Below are positions 1 through 5,203 of a DNA stretch of 5,628 nucleotides, in pieces; the stretch's first letter is position 1; every line of letters begins with the position of its first letter. Both the position numbers and the translations under genes were made by a program. The notes beneath the pieces are model-generated. The model was not told where the DNA came from and made no database searches. It worked only from the letters and a program-made list of their open reading frames with translations. This DNA comes from Gemmatimonadota bacterium. GTDB lineage: Bacteria; Gemmatimonadota; Gemmatimonadetes; Gemmatimonadales; GWC2-71-9. Location of the stretch: contig QHTY01000179.1 in NCBI GenBank assembly GCA_003220985.1, positions 1 to 5,628 of the forward strand, in the 5' to 3' direction.

Positions 1-1551
1 ACCCATGCGAGTCGAGTCAACATAGGGTAGGCGCGCCACAACATCCAAGCCCTTCATCACGTCCTCGTAGGGGTAATCGCCCCAATGCTGGGAGATCGCA
101 TCGGTGAACTTCTGGCCATAGCCGGTCGACCCGTGGAAGTTCACCTCGGCGACCACGAATCCCCGGGCGGCGAACATCTGATTGTTCCACCGCGGACCCC
201 AGCTGTCGGTCCACGCGCCCTGGGGCCCGCCGTGAATGAGATAGATGAGCGGATACTTTTTCGCGGGGTCGAAGCCCGGCGGCTTCTGCGACCATCCGAA
301 GACTGAATCGCCGAGCGCACCGACGAAGCCGAACTCCTCGAGCGGCGGCAGGTCCAGAGTTGCGAGGGCAGAGTCGTTGTGATGCGTCAGCGCTTTCCCT
401 GAGACCCACACCTCGGAAGGCTGCGTGTTCGTCTGGTGGAGATAGACCAACGTCTTACTGTCGGGGCCTACCTGTACACCCGTGTTCACGCCGCCGGTGA
501 TGACCCGGGTCCGTTTGAAGCCAGGGACATCGATGCGGTAGATGTTGTCGCGTCCGTGCTCTTCGACGACGGCAAAAATGCATTTCGAGTTCGGGCACCA
601 CGTGTACGACCCCACCGACAGGTTCCAGCCCGTGGTTGCGTCGACCGGCGTCGGTACGCCCCCTCGCCGGTCTGCGATCATCAGGCGGACGCGATCGGCC
701 TCGAATCCTGCGCGTTCCATGGAGAGGTAGGTCGCCCAGTGGTTGTCCGGCGAGTACCGCGGGGTGTTATCCGCGCCGAGATTGGTGGTGATTTGCCGCA
801 GAACGGGACCGTCCACTGCATAGATATCGACATTCGTATTGTCTGCGACGGTTGAGTCGAAGTGCATCGCAACGAGGATGTCCTTACCGTCGGGCGAAAC
901 CGTCACGTCGCCGTCGCCCCCCGTCGCGATCGCCGGCACGTCGTGATCCACGGGCGTGAGATCGGTAGCCTTCCCGCTGGTGACGTCGACGCGAAACAGA
1001 TGCTGCCGTTTCCCCGCGCGGAAATCGTCCCAATGCCGCCACATGAGACCGGTCCAGATCCGCGCCTCGGTCGGATAGGCGCCGTTGCGCTGATCGATCT
1101 CCTGATTCGGCTGCCACTTGATGTCACTGACGACGAGTAAGCCCGAGCCGTCCGGTAGCCACAACGGGTCGGACACGCCGTCGGGAACGTGCGACACTTT
1201 CCGCGCATCCCCGCCGGCGATCGGCAGGACCCAGACCTGCGCGCCACTGTCGCGCGTCGAGACGAAGGCGAGCGTCTTGCCGTCAGGCGACCAGCGCGGC
1301 TGGCGGTCCGACCCGGGCCCGCCCGTGAGCGGCCGCGATTTTCCTGTCGCCACCTCGGCGACCCAGACGCGCGACACGTTGCGGTTGTCCTGGAGTGAGG
1401 GGATCGAGACCGTGTAGGCGACCCACTTGCCGTCCGGAGACAGCTGCGGATCGCTGACGGACTTGAGCGCGATGAAGTCTTCGAATTTGATGGGGTGTTT
1501 TTGAGCGGCGAGCGGAGCGGCGATCAACAGCAGCAGACAGGCATAGCGCAT
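1..1551 (-). CDS. Exported S9-family (prolyl oligopeptidase / acylaminoacyl-peptidase-like) serine peptidase, C-terminus cut by window edge
   Basis: The reading frame is open for 517 codons from ATG at 1551 to the left edge, with no stop. Residues 1-17 form a signal peptide (short basic start, LLLLIAAPL core, probable cut after LAAQ), so the enzyme should act in the periplasm or outside. Residues about 30-400 show repeated SPDGK-type motifs (SPDGK at 38-42, 88-92 and 219-223, SPD at 267-269), typical of the PD40 blades of the beta-propeller that gates S9 peptidases. The alpha/beta-hydrolase domain begins near 430: HGGPQ at 440-444 (oxyanion region) and NFHGSTGYG at 471-479 are hallmark motifs. 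The window ends at DSTRMG, just before where the family's GxSxGG nucleophile is expected; catalytic Ser, Asp and His all lie outside. S9 members of this type usually have about 650-700 residues, so about three quarters is present. The start is supported by GGAG six bases upstream and by abutting the stop of the 85-aa gene. The family is clear; substrate is unknown, presumably peptides taken up as nutrients. Confidence 0.93.
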   Translation of the reverse strand, partial: MRYACLLLLIAAPLAAQKHPIKFEDFIALKSVSDPQLSPDGKWVAYTVSIPSLQDNRNVSRVWVAEVATGKSRPLTGGPGSDRQPRWSPDGKTLAFVSTRDSGAQVWVLPIAGGDARKVSHVPDGVSDPLWLPDGSGLLVVSDIKWQPNQEIDQRNGAYPTEARIWTGLMWRHWDDFRAGKRQHLFRVDVTSGKATDLTPVDHDVPAIATGGDGDVTVSPDGKDILVAMHFDSTVADNTNVDIYAVDGPVLRQITTNLGADNTPRYSPDNHWATYLSMERAGFEADRVRLMIADRRGGVPTPVDATTGWNLSVGSYTWCPNSKCIFAVVEEHGRDNIYRIDVPGFKRTRVITGGVNTGVQVGPDSKTLVYLHQTNTQPSEVWVSGKALTHHNDSALATLDLPPLEEFGFVGALGDSVFGWSQKPPGFDPAKKYPLIYLIHGGPQGAWTDSWGPRWNNQMFAARGFVVAEVNFHGSTGYGQKFTDAISQHWGDYPYEDVMKGLDVVARLPYVDSTRMG

Positions 1552-1809
1552 TCAATACTCCGGGTGCGTGAGGATGGCGCGGACCAGATCGTCAAAGAGT
1601 TGCGATTCCGGCGTGACTTTCCCGTCCGCGTCGCTGTGCACGTTCCAGGCGGCGAGCTCGTTCAGCGCCGTGGCTTCTTCGTACGTGAGATGCAGCACGA
1701 GGCCGTTCGCGTTCTTGCTCGCCTTGTCGAGCACGTGCTTGAGCACATCAGGCAAGTGCTTGGCGTTACGCACCGCATCGTACTGTTGTCTAGTCACTGC
1801 CAGGTCCAT
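1552..1809 (-). CDS. Small hypothetical protein (85 aa), first gene of an operon with the S9 peptidase
   Basis: An 85-residue protein from ATG at 1809 to TGA at 1552. I do not recognise the family. It has no signal peptide, no membrane segment and no cysteines. It looks soluble and mostly helical: residues about 6-34 are polar and Lys-rich (RQQYDAVRNAKHLPDVLKHV), residues about 42-54 (TYEEATALNELAA) are acidic and amphipathic, and the C-terminus (PESQLFDDLVRAIL) predicts another helix. The TGA stop is followed without a gap by the ATG of the peptidase, so co-expression is likely. No clear Shine-Dalgarno precedes the ATG; a possible -10 lies about five bases upstream, which would make the transcript nearly leaderless. 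Since the peptidase is exported and this protein seems cytoplasmic, a direct complex is not obvious. The gene is believable because it fills the space exactly between the peptidase and the divergent promoter region. Confidence 0.72.
   Translation of the reverse strand: MDLAVTRQQYDAVRNAKHLPDVLKHVLDKASKNANGLVLHLTYEEATALNELAAWNVHSDADGKVTPESQLFDDLVRAILTHPEY
1558..1561 (-). promoter_or_regulatory. Ribosome binding site of the S9 peptidase gene, inside the preceding gene
   Basis: On the minus strand GGAG lies six bases before the ATG at 1551. It sits inside the last codons of the 85-aa gene, whose TGA directly precedes the ATG. This fixes the peptidase start and implies that the two genes are translated from one message, probably with coupling. 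Confidence 0.7.
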
Positions 1810-1845
1810 GCGCTAATCTTGGGTAGCTTCGTTGTCACCCGCAAC
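1791..1845. promoter_or_regulatory. Candidate bidirectional promoter between the 85-aa gene and fabH
   Basis: Only 47 bases separate the two divergent starts. On the plus strand TAGTCA (1791-1796) and TAATCT (1814-1819) are spaced by 17 bases and resemble sigma-70 -35 and -10 boxes (4/6 and 3/6 matches), giving a fabH leader of about 30 nt. On the minus strand the same AT patch reads AAGATT (1820-1815), with TTGCGG (1844-1839) 18 bases upstream; transcription would start at or next to the ATG at 1809. A short hairpin-type repeat, GTTG-N7-CAAC (1831-1845), lies in the gap and could be an operator. Box matches are partial and the consensus in this organism is unknown. Confidence 0.3.
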
Positions 1846-1856
1846 CCAGAGCACTG

Positions 1857-2852
1857 ATGCCTCGCACCGCATTCCTCTCCACCGGTTTTCACGTCCCCGC
1901 GCGCGTCGTCACCAACGCCGATCTCGCGAAGATCATGGACACGTCCGACGAGTGGATCGTGCAGCGGAGCGGCATCAAGACGCGCTACTGGGTGGACAAG
2001 GGCGACACCGGTGTCACGCTCGCGCGCGAGGCATCGAAAAAGGCGCTCCACAAGGCGGGGCTCGCGCCGGCCGACATCGACTGCATCATCTACTGCACCT
2101 GCACGCCCGATCACTTCGAGCCCGGTAACGGCGTCTTCCTGCAGCGCGAGCTCGGCCTGAGCGACATTCCCGCCGTCGACGTGCGCAATCAGTGCAGTGG
2201 GTTCATCTACGGATTGTCCATCGCCGATGCGTGGATTCGCACCGGCCAGTACAAGAACATTCTCCTGGTGGGCGCCGAGGTGCATTCGCGCGGGCTCGAC
2301 AAGACGACGCGCGGGCGTGATACAGCGGTGCTATTCGGTGATGGCGCGGGCGCCGCGGTGCTCGGGCCGGTCGAGGATAACGGCCGCGGCGTGCTATCGA
2401 CGCACATCTTCGCCGACGGCCGGTACGCCGAGAAGTTGTGGGTCGACGGACCCGGGCTCGCGCACGATCCGTACGTGAGCGTGGAGATGATCGAGCAAGG
2501 ATTGCATCGCGCCGTGATGGAGGGGCGCGACGTCTTCAAGTTCGCGTCGATCAAGATGCCGGAGTCCGTCGCCATCGCCCTCAAGACCAACCGCCTCACT
2601 CCCGCCGACGTCAAGCTCCTCGTCCCCCACCAAGCCAACCTGCGCATCATCGAGATGGTGCAAAAGGCCGCCGGGCTGCGCGACGATCAGGTCTACACCA
2701 ACATCCAGAAGTACGGCAACACCCCCGCGGCCTCGATTCCGATCGCGCTCGATGAAGCCCTCGCCGCCGGACGATTGCAGCGGGGCGATTTGCTCGTGCT
2801 GACTGCGTTCGGCTCGGGCTTTACGTGGGGGAGTGCGGCGATCCGCTGGTAG
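1857..2852 (+). CDS. fabH: Beta-ketoacyl-ACP synthase III (KAS III, FabH-like)
   Basis: A complete 331-residue thiolase-fold condensing enzyme, close to the usual family length. KAS III joins an acyl-CoA primer to malonyl-ACP, the first condensation of type II fatty-acid synthesis, in the cytoplasm. The catalytic triad is visible: Cys113 in NQCSGFIYGL, His258 in VPHQANLRI, and Asn288 in YGNTPAASIP. DEWIVQRSGI (31-40), the glycine-rich LFGDGAGAAVL (159-169) and the closing GSGFTWGSA (319-327) are also standard. The Cys-to-His spacing is 145 residues against 132 in E. coli FabH, so there is an insertion of about 13, probably around residues 195-215; the His-to-Asn spacing of 30 is the same. Residues 82-92 (CTPDHFEPGNG) differ from the E. 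coli segment that shapes the acyl pocket, so primer choice may differ. No acpP, fabD, fabG or plsX lies next to it, so a role outside bulk fatty-acid synthesis (secondary lipid or polyketide priming) cannot be excluded. The ATG is followed at once by the conserved N-terminal strand; only a weak AGAG precedes it. The 3' end overlaps the opposite-strand gene by 32 nt. Confidence 0.95.
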   Translation: MPRTAFLSTGFHVPARVVTNADLAKIMDTSDEWIVQRSGIKTRYWVDKGDTGVTLAREASKKALHKAGLAPADIDCIIYCTCTPDHFEPGNGVFLQRELGLSDIPAVDVRNQCSGFIYGLSIADAWIRTGQYKNILLVGAEVHSRGLDKTTRGRDTAVLFGDGAGAAVLGPVEDNGRGVLSTHIFADGRYAEKLWVDGPGLAHDPYVSVEMIEQGLHRAVMEGRDVFKFASIKMPESVAIALKTNRLTPADVKLLVPHQANLRIIEMVQKAAGLRDDQVYTNIQKYGNTPAASIPIALDEALAAGRLQRGDLLVLTAFGSGFTWGSAAIRW

Positions 2853-3495
2853 GATCGATCTCTTTCAACTCTTTGAGCTCTCGCGCCGCGCCCACGGCCA
2901 ACGGCGATCCCCCGTAGCGCTCGACGAAGCGCGCCAGCTCGACTTTCAGCCTGCCGGTCCGTCCCAGCTTGCGATACAAGTCGATCAGCCCGTTGGTGGC
3001 CCGCATCTGTTGGTATGGACTCGCCGCAGGTTTGGCATCGCGGATCTCCAGATACAGGCGCTCGGCCTCGTCGTAGCCTTTGAGGCGCATCTCGAGCAGA
3101 TGCGCCAGCTGAAGCCGGGCCTCGTGGTCGGCAGGTTCGATCCGCAGATGATCGCGGAACCAGTCGGCCGCCTCGCCATACTTGCCCTGCACGATCAGGA
3201 CGTCCTGGCGTGGATACGTCGGCGGCGGCGGAATGTCTCCAACGGCGTAAATCGTCTCTACTGTGAATACCGCGGCGCTGCCCACGGCGCGGTGGATTGC
3301 GATGGCACCGGCGATGGCGATGGGGAGGTTGAGGATCGTCAAGACGGAGAAGGCGACGCCGGAAATCCAACCCTTGTTGAGCATGAAAAACCACAGCGAC
3401 GTGAGCATCGTGAAACACGCCGGCACGAACCACGCTGCAACGCGGAACAGTCGCAGGGCGTCGGTCGCGTCCGTGTACTGGGGGCCTTTAGCCAT
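2821..3495 (-). CDS. Membrane-anchored protein with TPR-like C-terminal domain
   Basis: From ATG at 3495 the protein has 224 residues. Residues about 20-40 and 43-67 are two hydrophobic helices separated by a short Asn-Lys-Gly turn, forming a membrane hairpin. After a Pro-rich linker (DIPPPPTYP, about 88-95) comes a soluble helical region, residues about 98-200, with TPR character: QGKYGEAADWFRDHLRIEP, then HEARLQLAHLLEMRLKGYDEAERLYLEI, then a third, weaker helix pair. TPR domains bind other proteins, so this is probably a scaffold or assembly factor on the inner membrane; the partner is unknown. A GTG at 3528 would add 11 residues, but it has no Shine-Dalgarno and overlaps the palindrome in the divergent gap, so I prefer the ATG. 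The polar C-terminal tail (TSGSPHSPT) is coded antisense to the last codons of fabH. The domain is recognised by pattern only. Confidence 0.8.
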   Translation of the reverse strand: MAKGPQYTDATDALRLFRVAAWFVPACFTMLTSLWFFMLNKGWISGVAFSVLTILNLPIAIAGAIAIHRAVGSAAVFTVETIYAVGDIPPPPTYPRQDVLIVQGKYGEAADWFRDHLRIEPADHEARLQLAHLLEMRLKGYDEAERLYLEIRDAKPAASPYQQMRATNGLIDLYRKLGRTGRLKVELARFVERYGGSPLAVGAARELKELKEIDPTSGSPHSPT

Positions 3496-3526
3496 CGCGC
3501 CCACAATTGCGCCTGAAACGCCAGTC

Positions 3527-3539
3527 ACGCAAGTTGCGT
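3527..3539. promoter_or_regulatory. Perfect 13-nt palindrome, candidate operator between two divergent genes
   Basis: ACGCAA-G-TTGCGT is a perfect inverted repeat with one central base. It lies in the 71-nt gap between the start of the TPR-like membrane protein (3495, minus) and the 86-aa membrane protein (3567, plus). A weak plus-strand -10 (TAGAAC, 3539-3544) follows at once, so a repressor bound here could block the promoter of the 86-aa gene and perhaps both genes. Function is inferred from symmetry and position only. Confidence 0.35.
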
Positions 3540-3555
3540 AGAACGCAGTACCAAC

Positions 3556-3560
3556 AGGAG
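3556..3560 (+). promoter_or_regulatory. Strong ribosome binding site deciding the start of the 86-aa gene
   Basis: AGGAG lies six bases before the ATG at 3567, the best Shine-Dalgarno in the window. The frame is open further upstream to 3507, but the added residues are highly basic and unlike a membrane-protein start, so this site fixes the start at 3567. Confidence 0.75.
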
Positions 3561-3566
3561 ACTACG

Positions 3567-3827
3567 ATGCTGATTGGACTCGCGGTAACGGCCGCCGCAC
3601 TCGTCGGCGGCTTTGTCATCGCTCGGGATTTTGTGCGGCGCCGGCTGCGGTATGTGGATGCGGTGCAGCGACCGTCTGCGCCGCTCATCGCTGGTGTGGC
3701 GGCTGCGGCGGTGGCATTGCCGGTCGCACTGCTGCCGGTCGTCACCGTCGGAACGGCCGTCGCTTTGGGAATTGGTGTTGCTGGTGGGGTGGCCAGCGGG
3801 CGCAACGCGCCACCGCCTACTAGCTAG
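3567..3827 (+). CDS. Small membrane protein with two hydrophobic segments (86 aa)
   Basis: An 86-residue protein with an Ala/Val/Gly-rich composition. Residues about 2-19 form a first transmembrane helix. A basic loop follows (ARDFVRRRLRYVDAV, 19-33), which by the positive-inside rule lies in the cytoplasm. Residues about 40-77 are a long hydrophobic stretch, one long helix or a tight pair, with glycine-rich packing (ALGIGVAGGVASG). I do not recognise a family; it resembles the many small hypothetical inner-membrane proteins of unknown role. It starts after a strong AGGAG and is divergent from the TPR-like membrane protein, with which it may share control through the palindrome at 3527-3539. 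Its TAG stop lies in a palindrome that also ends the opposite HD-GYP-like gene. A coding role is well supported by start signal, hydrophobic pattern and fit between neighbours. Confidence 0.72.
   Translation: MLIGLAVTAAALVGGFVIARDFVRRRLRYVDAVQRPSAPLIAGVAAAAVALPVALLPVVTVGTAVALGIGVAGGVASGRNAPPPTS
3820..3827. other. Shared stop palindrome CTAGCTAG of two convergent genes
   Basis: The self-complementary octamer gives TAG to the 86-aa gene (3825-3827, plus) and TAG to the HD-GYP-like gene (3822-3820, minus). The genes overlap by exactly these eight bases, which leaves no room for a separate terminator between them. Confidence 0.85.
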
Positions 3828-4704
3828 CGCGCAGCGCTTCAGGACGTCCGGCGACGACACGCAACGCGCGCACCGCTTCGCGCGCGAACGTTTTTCCAGC
3901 GCTCTCTTCGACCTCTTCCAACGCGCTCCAGCGCGTGAACGCCTGCCGCACCGGCGTCGCCATCTGCAGCGTTTCAAACGCGTCCGCGACTGCGAGCACC
4001 TTTACCGTGATCGCCATCGGCAGCGCTTCGATGTCCCAATCATCGCCCACGATCTCGTAGTAGTGCGAGTACTCGGCGATGATTTCGGCAGCACCGCGCA
4101 GCGCGCGCGCGACCGCAAGGGTCTCGTCGGTGACGGAGCGTGACAGCAGCTTGAGCAGACGCTGATCGGCGGTCCCTACCTCATGCAGCAATGAGGCGAT
4201 CCGGAGGTTCTCCAGCTCGCTCTCGGACAGCTTCAATTCGGCGCCCATCGCCGCCGCAAGCTCGGCAACGCGCGTCGAATGGCCCTCCTGATTGCTCTCG
4301 GCGGATTCAATGTGGAAGGTGAGAACTTCCAACGTCGCCAGGTATGCGTTCTTCAGATCCGTCATCCGGGCAGCTCGCTGTTCCGCGAGCCCACCGACCA
4401 CGTACCCGGTCAGGATCAGAAACCCGGCCCACGGGAACATGGTCAACAGTGCGTCCTCGGTCAGCCCCGCTTCCATCCCCATCCCTTGAGTGGCCTGGAG
4501 GAAGAAGACGAGCGACGCAACGAAGAGACCGGAGACCACGGCAAAGCGCCGGCCGCCATAGAAGCCGGCGAGAATGATTGGCAGATAATAGAAGCTCAGA
4601 AACGCGAACTTCTGCTCGATCAGCGAATTGATGACGAGCAACGAGGCTACAAGCAGGAGGACGAGGATGCGCTCGAAGTACTTCAACACGAACCGCTGAA
4701 TCAC
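3820..4704 (-). CDS. Membrane protein with degenerate HD-GYP-type domain, probably not catalytic
   Basis: From GTG at 4704 the protein has 294 residues. The first 110 or so hold four hydrophobic helices (about 9-29, 32-50, 54-71 and 87-108), a membrane sensor-like module. The rest follows the HD-GYP pattern in order: GHSTRVAELAAAMG (141-154) with its conserved His, LSESELENLRIASLLHEVGT (159-178) where intact enzymes have LLHDIGK, then VADAFETL (239-246) matching the vaDvFdAL motif, and ESAGKTFAREAV (267-278) matching the aGxxFDPxxV tail. HD-GYP enzymes hydrolyse cyclic di-GMP with metals held by the HD pair and other His residues. Here HD has become HE, the following Lys is Thr, and the HHExxDGxGYP segment is replaced by HYYEIVGDDWDIEALP. 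It is therefore probably a cyclic-dinucleotide or protein-interaction sensor rather than a phosphodiesterase. GTG 4704 is chosen because AGAAAGGG lies four bases upstream and the membrane module begins at once; an ATG at 4821 would add 39 unconvincing residues over a likely regulatory region. Confidence 0.87.
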   Translation of the reverse strand: MIQRFVLKYFERILVLLLVASLLVINSLIEQKFAFLSFYYLPIILAGFYGGRRFAVVSGLFVASLVFFLQATQGMGMEAGLTEDALLTMFPWAGFLILTGYVVGGLAEQRAARMTDLKNAYLATLEVLTFHIESAESNQEGHSTRVAELAAAMGAELKLSESELENLRIASLLHEVGTADQRLLKLLSRSVTDETLAVARALRGAAEIIAEYSHYYEIVGDDWDIEALPMAITVKVLAVADAFETLQMATPVRQAFTRWSALEEVEESAGKTFAREAVRALRVVAGRPEALRAS

Positions 4705-4708
4705 AAAA

Positions 4709-4716
4709 CCCTTTCT
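4709..4716 (-). promoter_or_regulatory. Ribosome binding site supporting the GTG start at 4704
   Basis: On the minus strand AGAAAGGG lies four bases (TTTT) ahead of the GTG at 4704. It is a purine-rich, Shine-Dalgarno-like tract; the alternative ATG at 4821 has none. Confidence 0.5.
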
Positions 4717-4740
4717 TCCAAAGAGATAGAAGCGCGGGAC

Positions 4741-4785
4741 CAAAGTGAGCGACGGGTGGGCAATCTGCAAGTGAGACGGGTCACA
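4741..4785. promoter_or_regulatory. Candidate CRP/FNR-family binding site within a direct repeat, upstream of the HD-GYP-like gene
   Basis: AGTGA-GACGGG-TCACA at 4770-4785 differs from the classical CRP core TGTGA-N6-TCACA at one of ten defined positions. Its left half is part of a repeat: CAAAGTGAGCGACGGGT (4741-4757) and CAAGTGAGACGGGT (4768-4781) match apart from three inserted bases. The palindrome is centred about 73 bases ahead of the GTG at 4704. With a weak minus-strand -10 at 4728-4723 (TATCTC) and a start near 4716, its centre would be about -61.5, a known class I activator position. The match is visible; the regulator is inferred, and a CRP-type protein in this organism may prefer another sequence. 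Confidence 0.4.
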
Positions 4786-4834
4786 CCTGAGCAGAAACGA
4801 GCACGCGACGGTGTTGGGCATGGAATTCGCTTAA

Positions 4835-4892
4835 GGGGGCCGCCGGGGGGACGGCCTGGCGCGTCCTAGAGGCCCCCCCCTGGGATAGGCCT
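4835..4892. terminator. GGCC-rich hairpin island, possible terminator of the 68-aa gene
   Basis: Several inverted repeats nest here: GGGGGCC (4835-4841) with GGCCCCC (4871-4877), GGCCG (4838-4842) with CGGCC (4852-4856), GGCCT (4853-4857) with AGGCC (4870-4874), and the palindrome AGGCCT (4887-4892). Read on the minus strand, the structure lies about 70-125 bases after the stop of the four-cysteine gene at 4961 and before the regulatory region of the HD-GYP-like gene, a fitting place to separate the two transcripts. There is no T tract after the stem, so this is not a classical intrinsic terminator. The block also holds a C8 run (4873-4880). Confidence 0.35.
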
Positions 4893-4960
4893 TCATCATT
4901 ATCCACGCCGGCCTGACGCACTCTCTGTTTGCCCACATCATCGCCGAAGTCTGCGACGCA

Positions 4961-5167
4961 TCAGCGCTCGTCACCATCGCGCTCGGCCTCCGCAATCGGG
5001 TCGCGCCGGTCGTACCCGGGGCACTGCAGCACCGGGAGCGCCGGGTAGCGAACGAACCGGGGATCTGTCTCGGCGCGCGAGCACCGATAGAAGACAGATC
5101 CGCGCCGGTTCGTCACAATCCGCACCCATGTACAGGTCTCGCAAAGCCCTACCGTAGGCACGGTCAT
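4961..5167 (-). CDS. Small four-cysteine, probably zinc-binding protein (68 aa)
   Basis: From ATG at 5167 the protein has 68 residues: CETC at 9-12, GSVFYRC with Cys29, and LPVLQCPGY with Cys49, giving four cysteines in a CxxC...C...C layout. This fits binding of one zinc ion in a small ribbon-like fold. DPRFVRYPALPV (35-46) between the third and fourth Cys looks conserved; I recall similar small hypothetical proteins with a C-x2-C, GSxFxxC and RFxxYPxLPVxxCxG pattern, but I know of no assigned function. The tail (DRRDPIAEAERDGDER) is charged and probably disordered. The frame stays open further upstream to 5461, but that part is antisense to the Hpt gene and looks like noise; the ATG is chosen because the conserved-looking part begins eight residues later and TATAAC (5192-5187, minus) lies where a -10 would. 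It may help sense redox state or metal, or bind nucleic acid, but this is open. Confidence 0.72.
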   Translation of the reverse strand: MTVPTVGLCETCTWVRIVTNRRGSVFYRCSRAETDPRFVRYPALPVLQCPGYDRRDPIAEAERDGDER

Positions 5168-5184
5168 TAGGTCGAAACACAAGC

Positions 5185-5200
5185 TAGTTATATCTTGGAG
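5185..5200. promoter_or_regulatory. AT-rich promoter patch shared by the four-cysteine gene and the Hpt gene, with RBS
   Basis: Only 36 bases lie between the divergent starts at 5167 and 5204. They hold the only AT-rich patch nearby, TAGTTATATCTT (5185-5196). It reads TATAAC on the minus strand (5192-5187) and TTATAT on the plus strand (5188-5193), so overlapping -10 boxes for both genes are plausible; no good -35 is visible. GGAG (5197-5200) lies three bases before the GTG at 5204, a rather short spacing. A plus-strand start near 5200 would leave almost no leader. Confidence 0.35.
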
Positions 5201-5203
5201 CCC

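Noticed and set aside
862..1140. Plus-strand open frames opposite the peptidase gene
   Set aside because: They lie antisense to the beta-propeller region with its SPDGK-type repeats, and lack ribosome sites and recognisable motifs.
1794..2285. Long minus-strand open frame opposite fabH
   Set aside because: It is the antisense of a clearly conserved enzyme in GC-rich DNA, where such shadow frames are common; no start signal or motif supports it.
2853..2880. Short palindromes GATCGATC and GAGCTC after fabH, considered as a terminator
   Set aside because: The stems are too short, with no stable hairpin or T tract, and the bases are coding on the minus strand.
3496..3528. GTG start at 3528 for the TPR-like membrane protein
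   Set aside because: No ribosome site, and the codon overlaps the perfect palindrome in the divergent gap; ATG 3495 gives a natural hydrophilic N-terminus before the first helix.
4705..4821. N-terminal extension of the HD-GYP-like protein to an ATG at 4821
   Set aside because: No Shine-Dalgarno precedes the ATG, the 39 extra residues look random, and the stretch holds the CRP-like palindrome and direct repeat; GTG 4704 has a purine-rich ribosome site and starts the membrane module at once.
4889..5170. Plus-strand open frame reading IIIHAGLTHSLFAHIIAEV and onward
   Set aside because: It looks protein-like at first, but has no ATG or ribosome site after the in-frame stop at 4886-4888, and most of it is antisense to the four-cysteine gene, which has the better conserved pattern.
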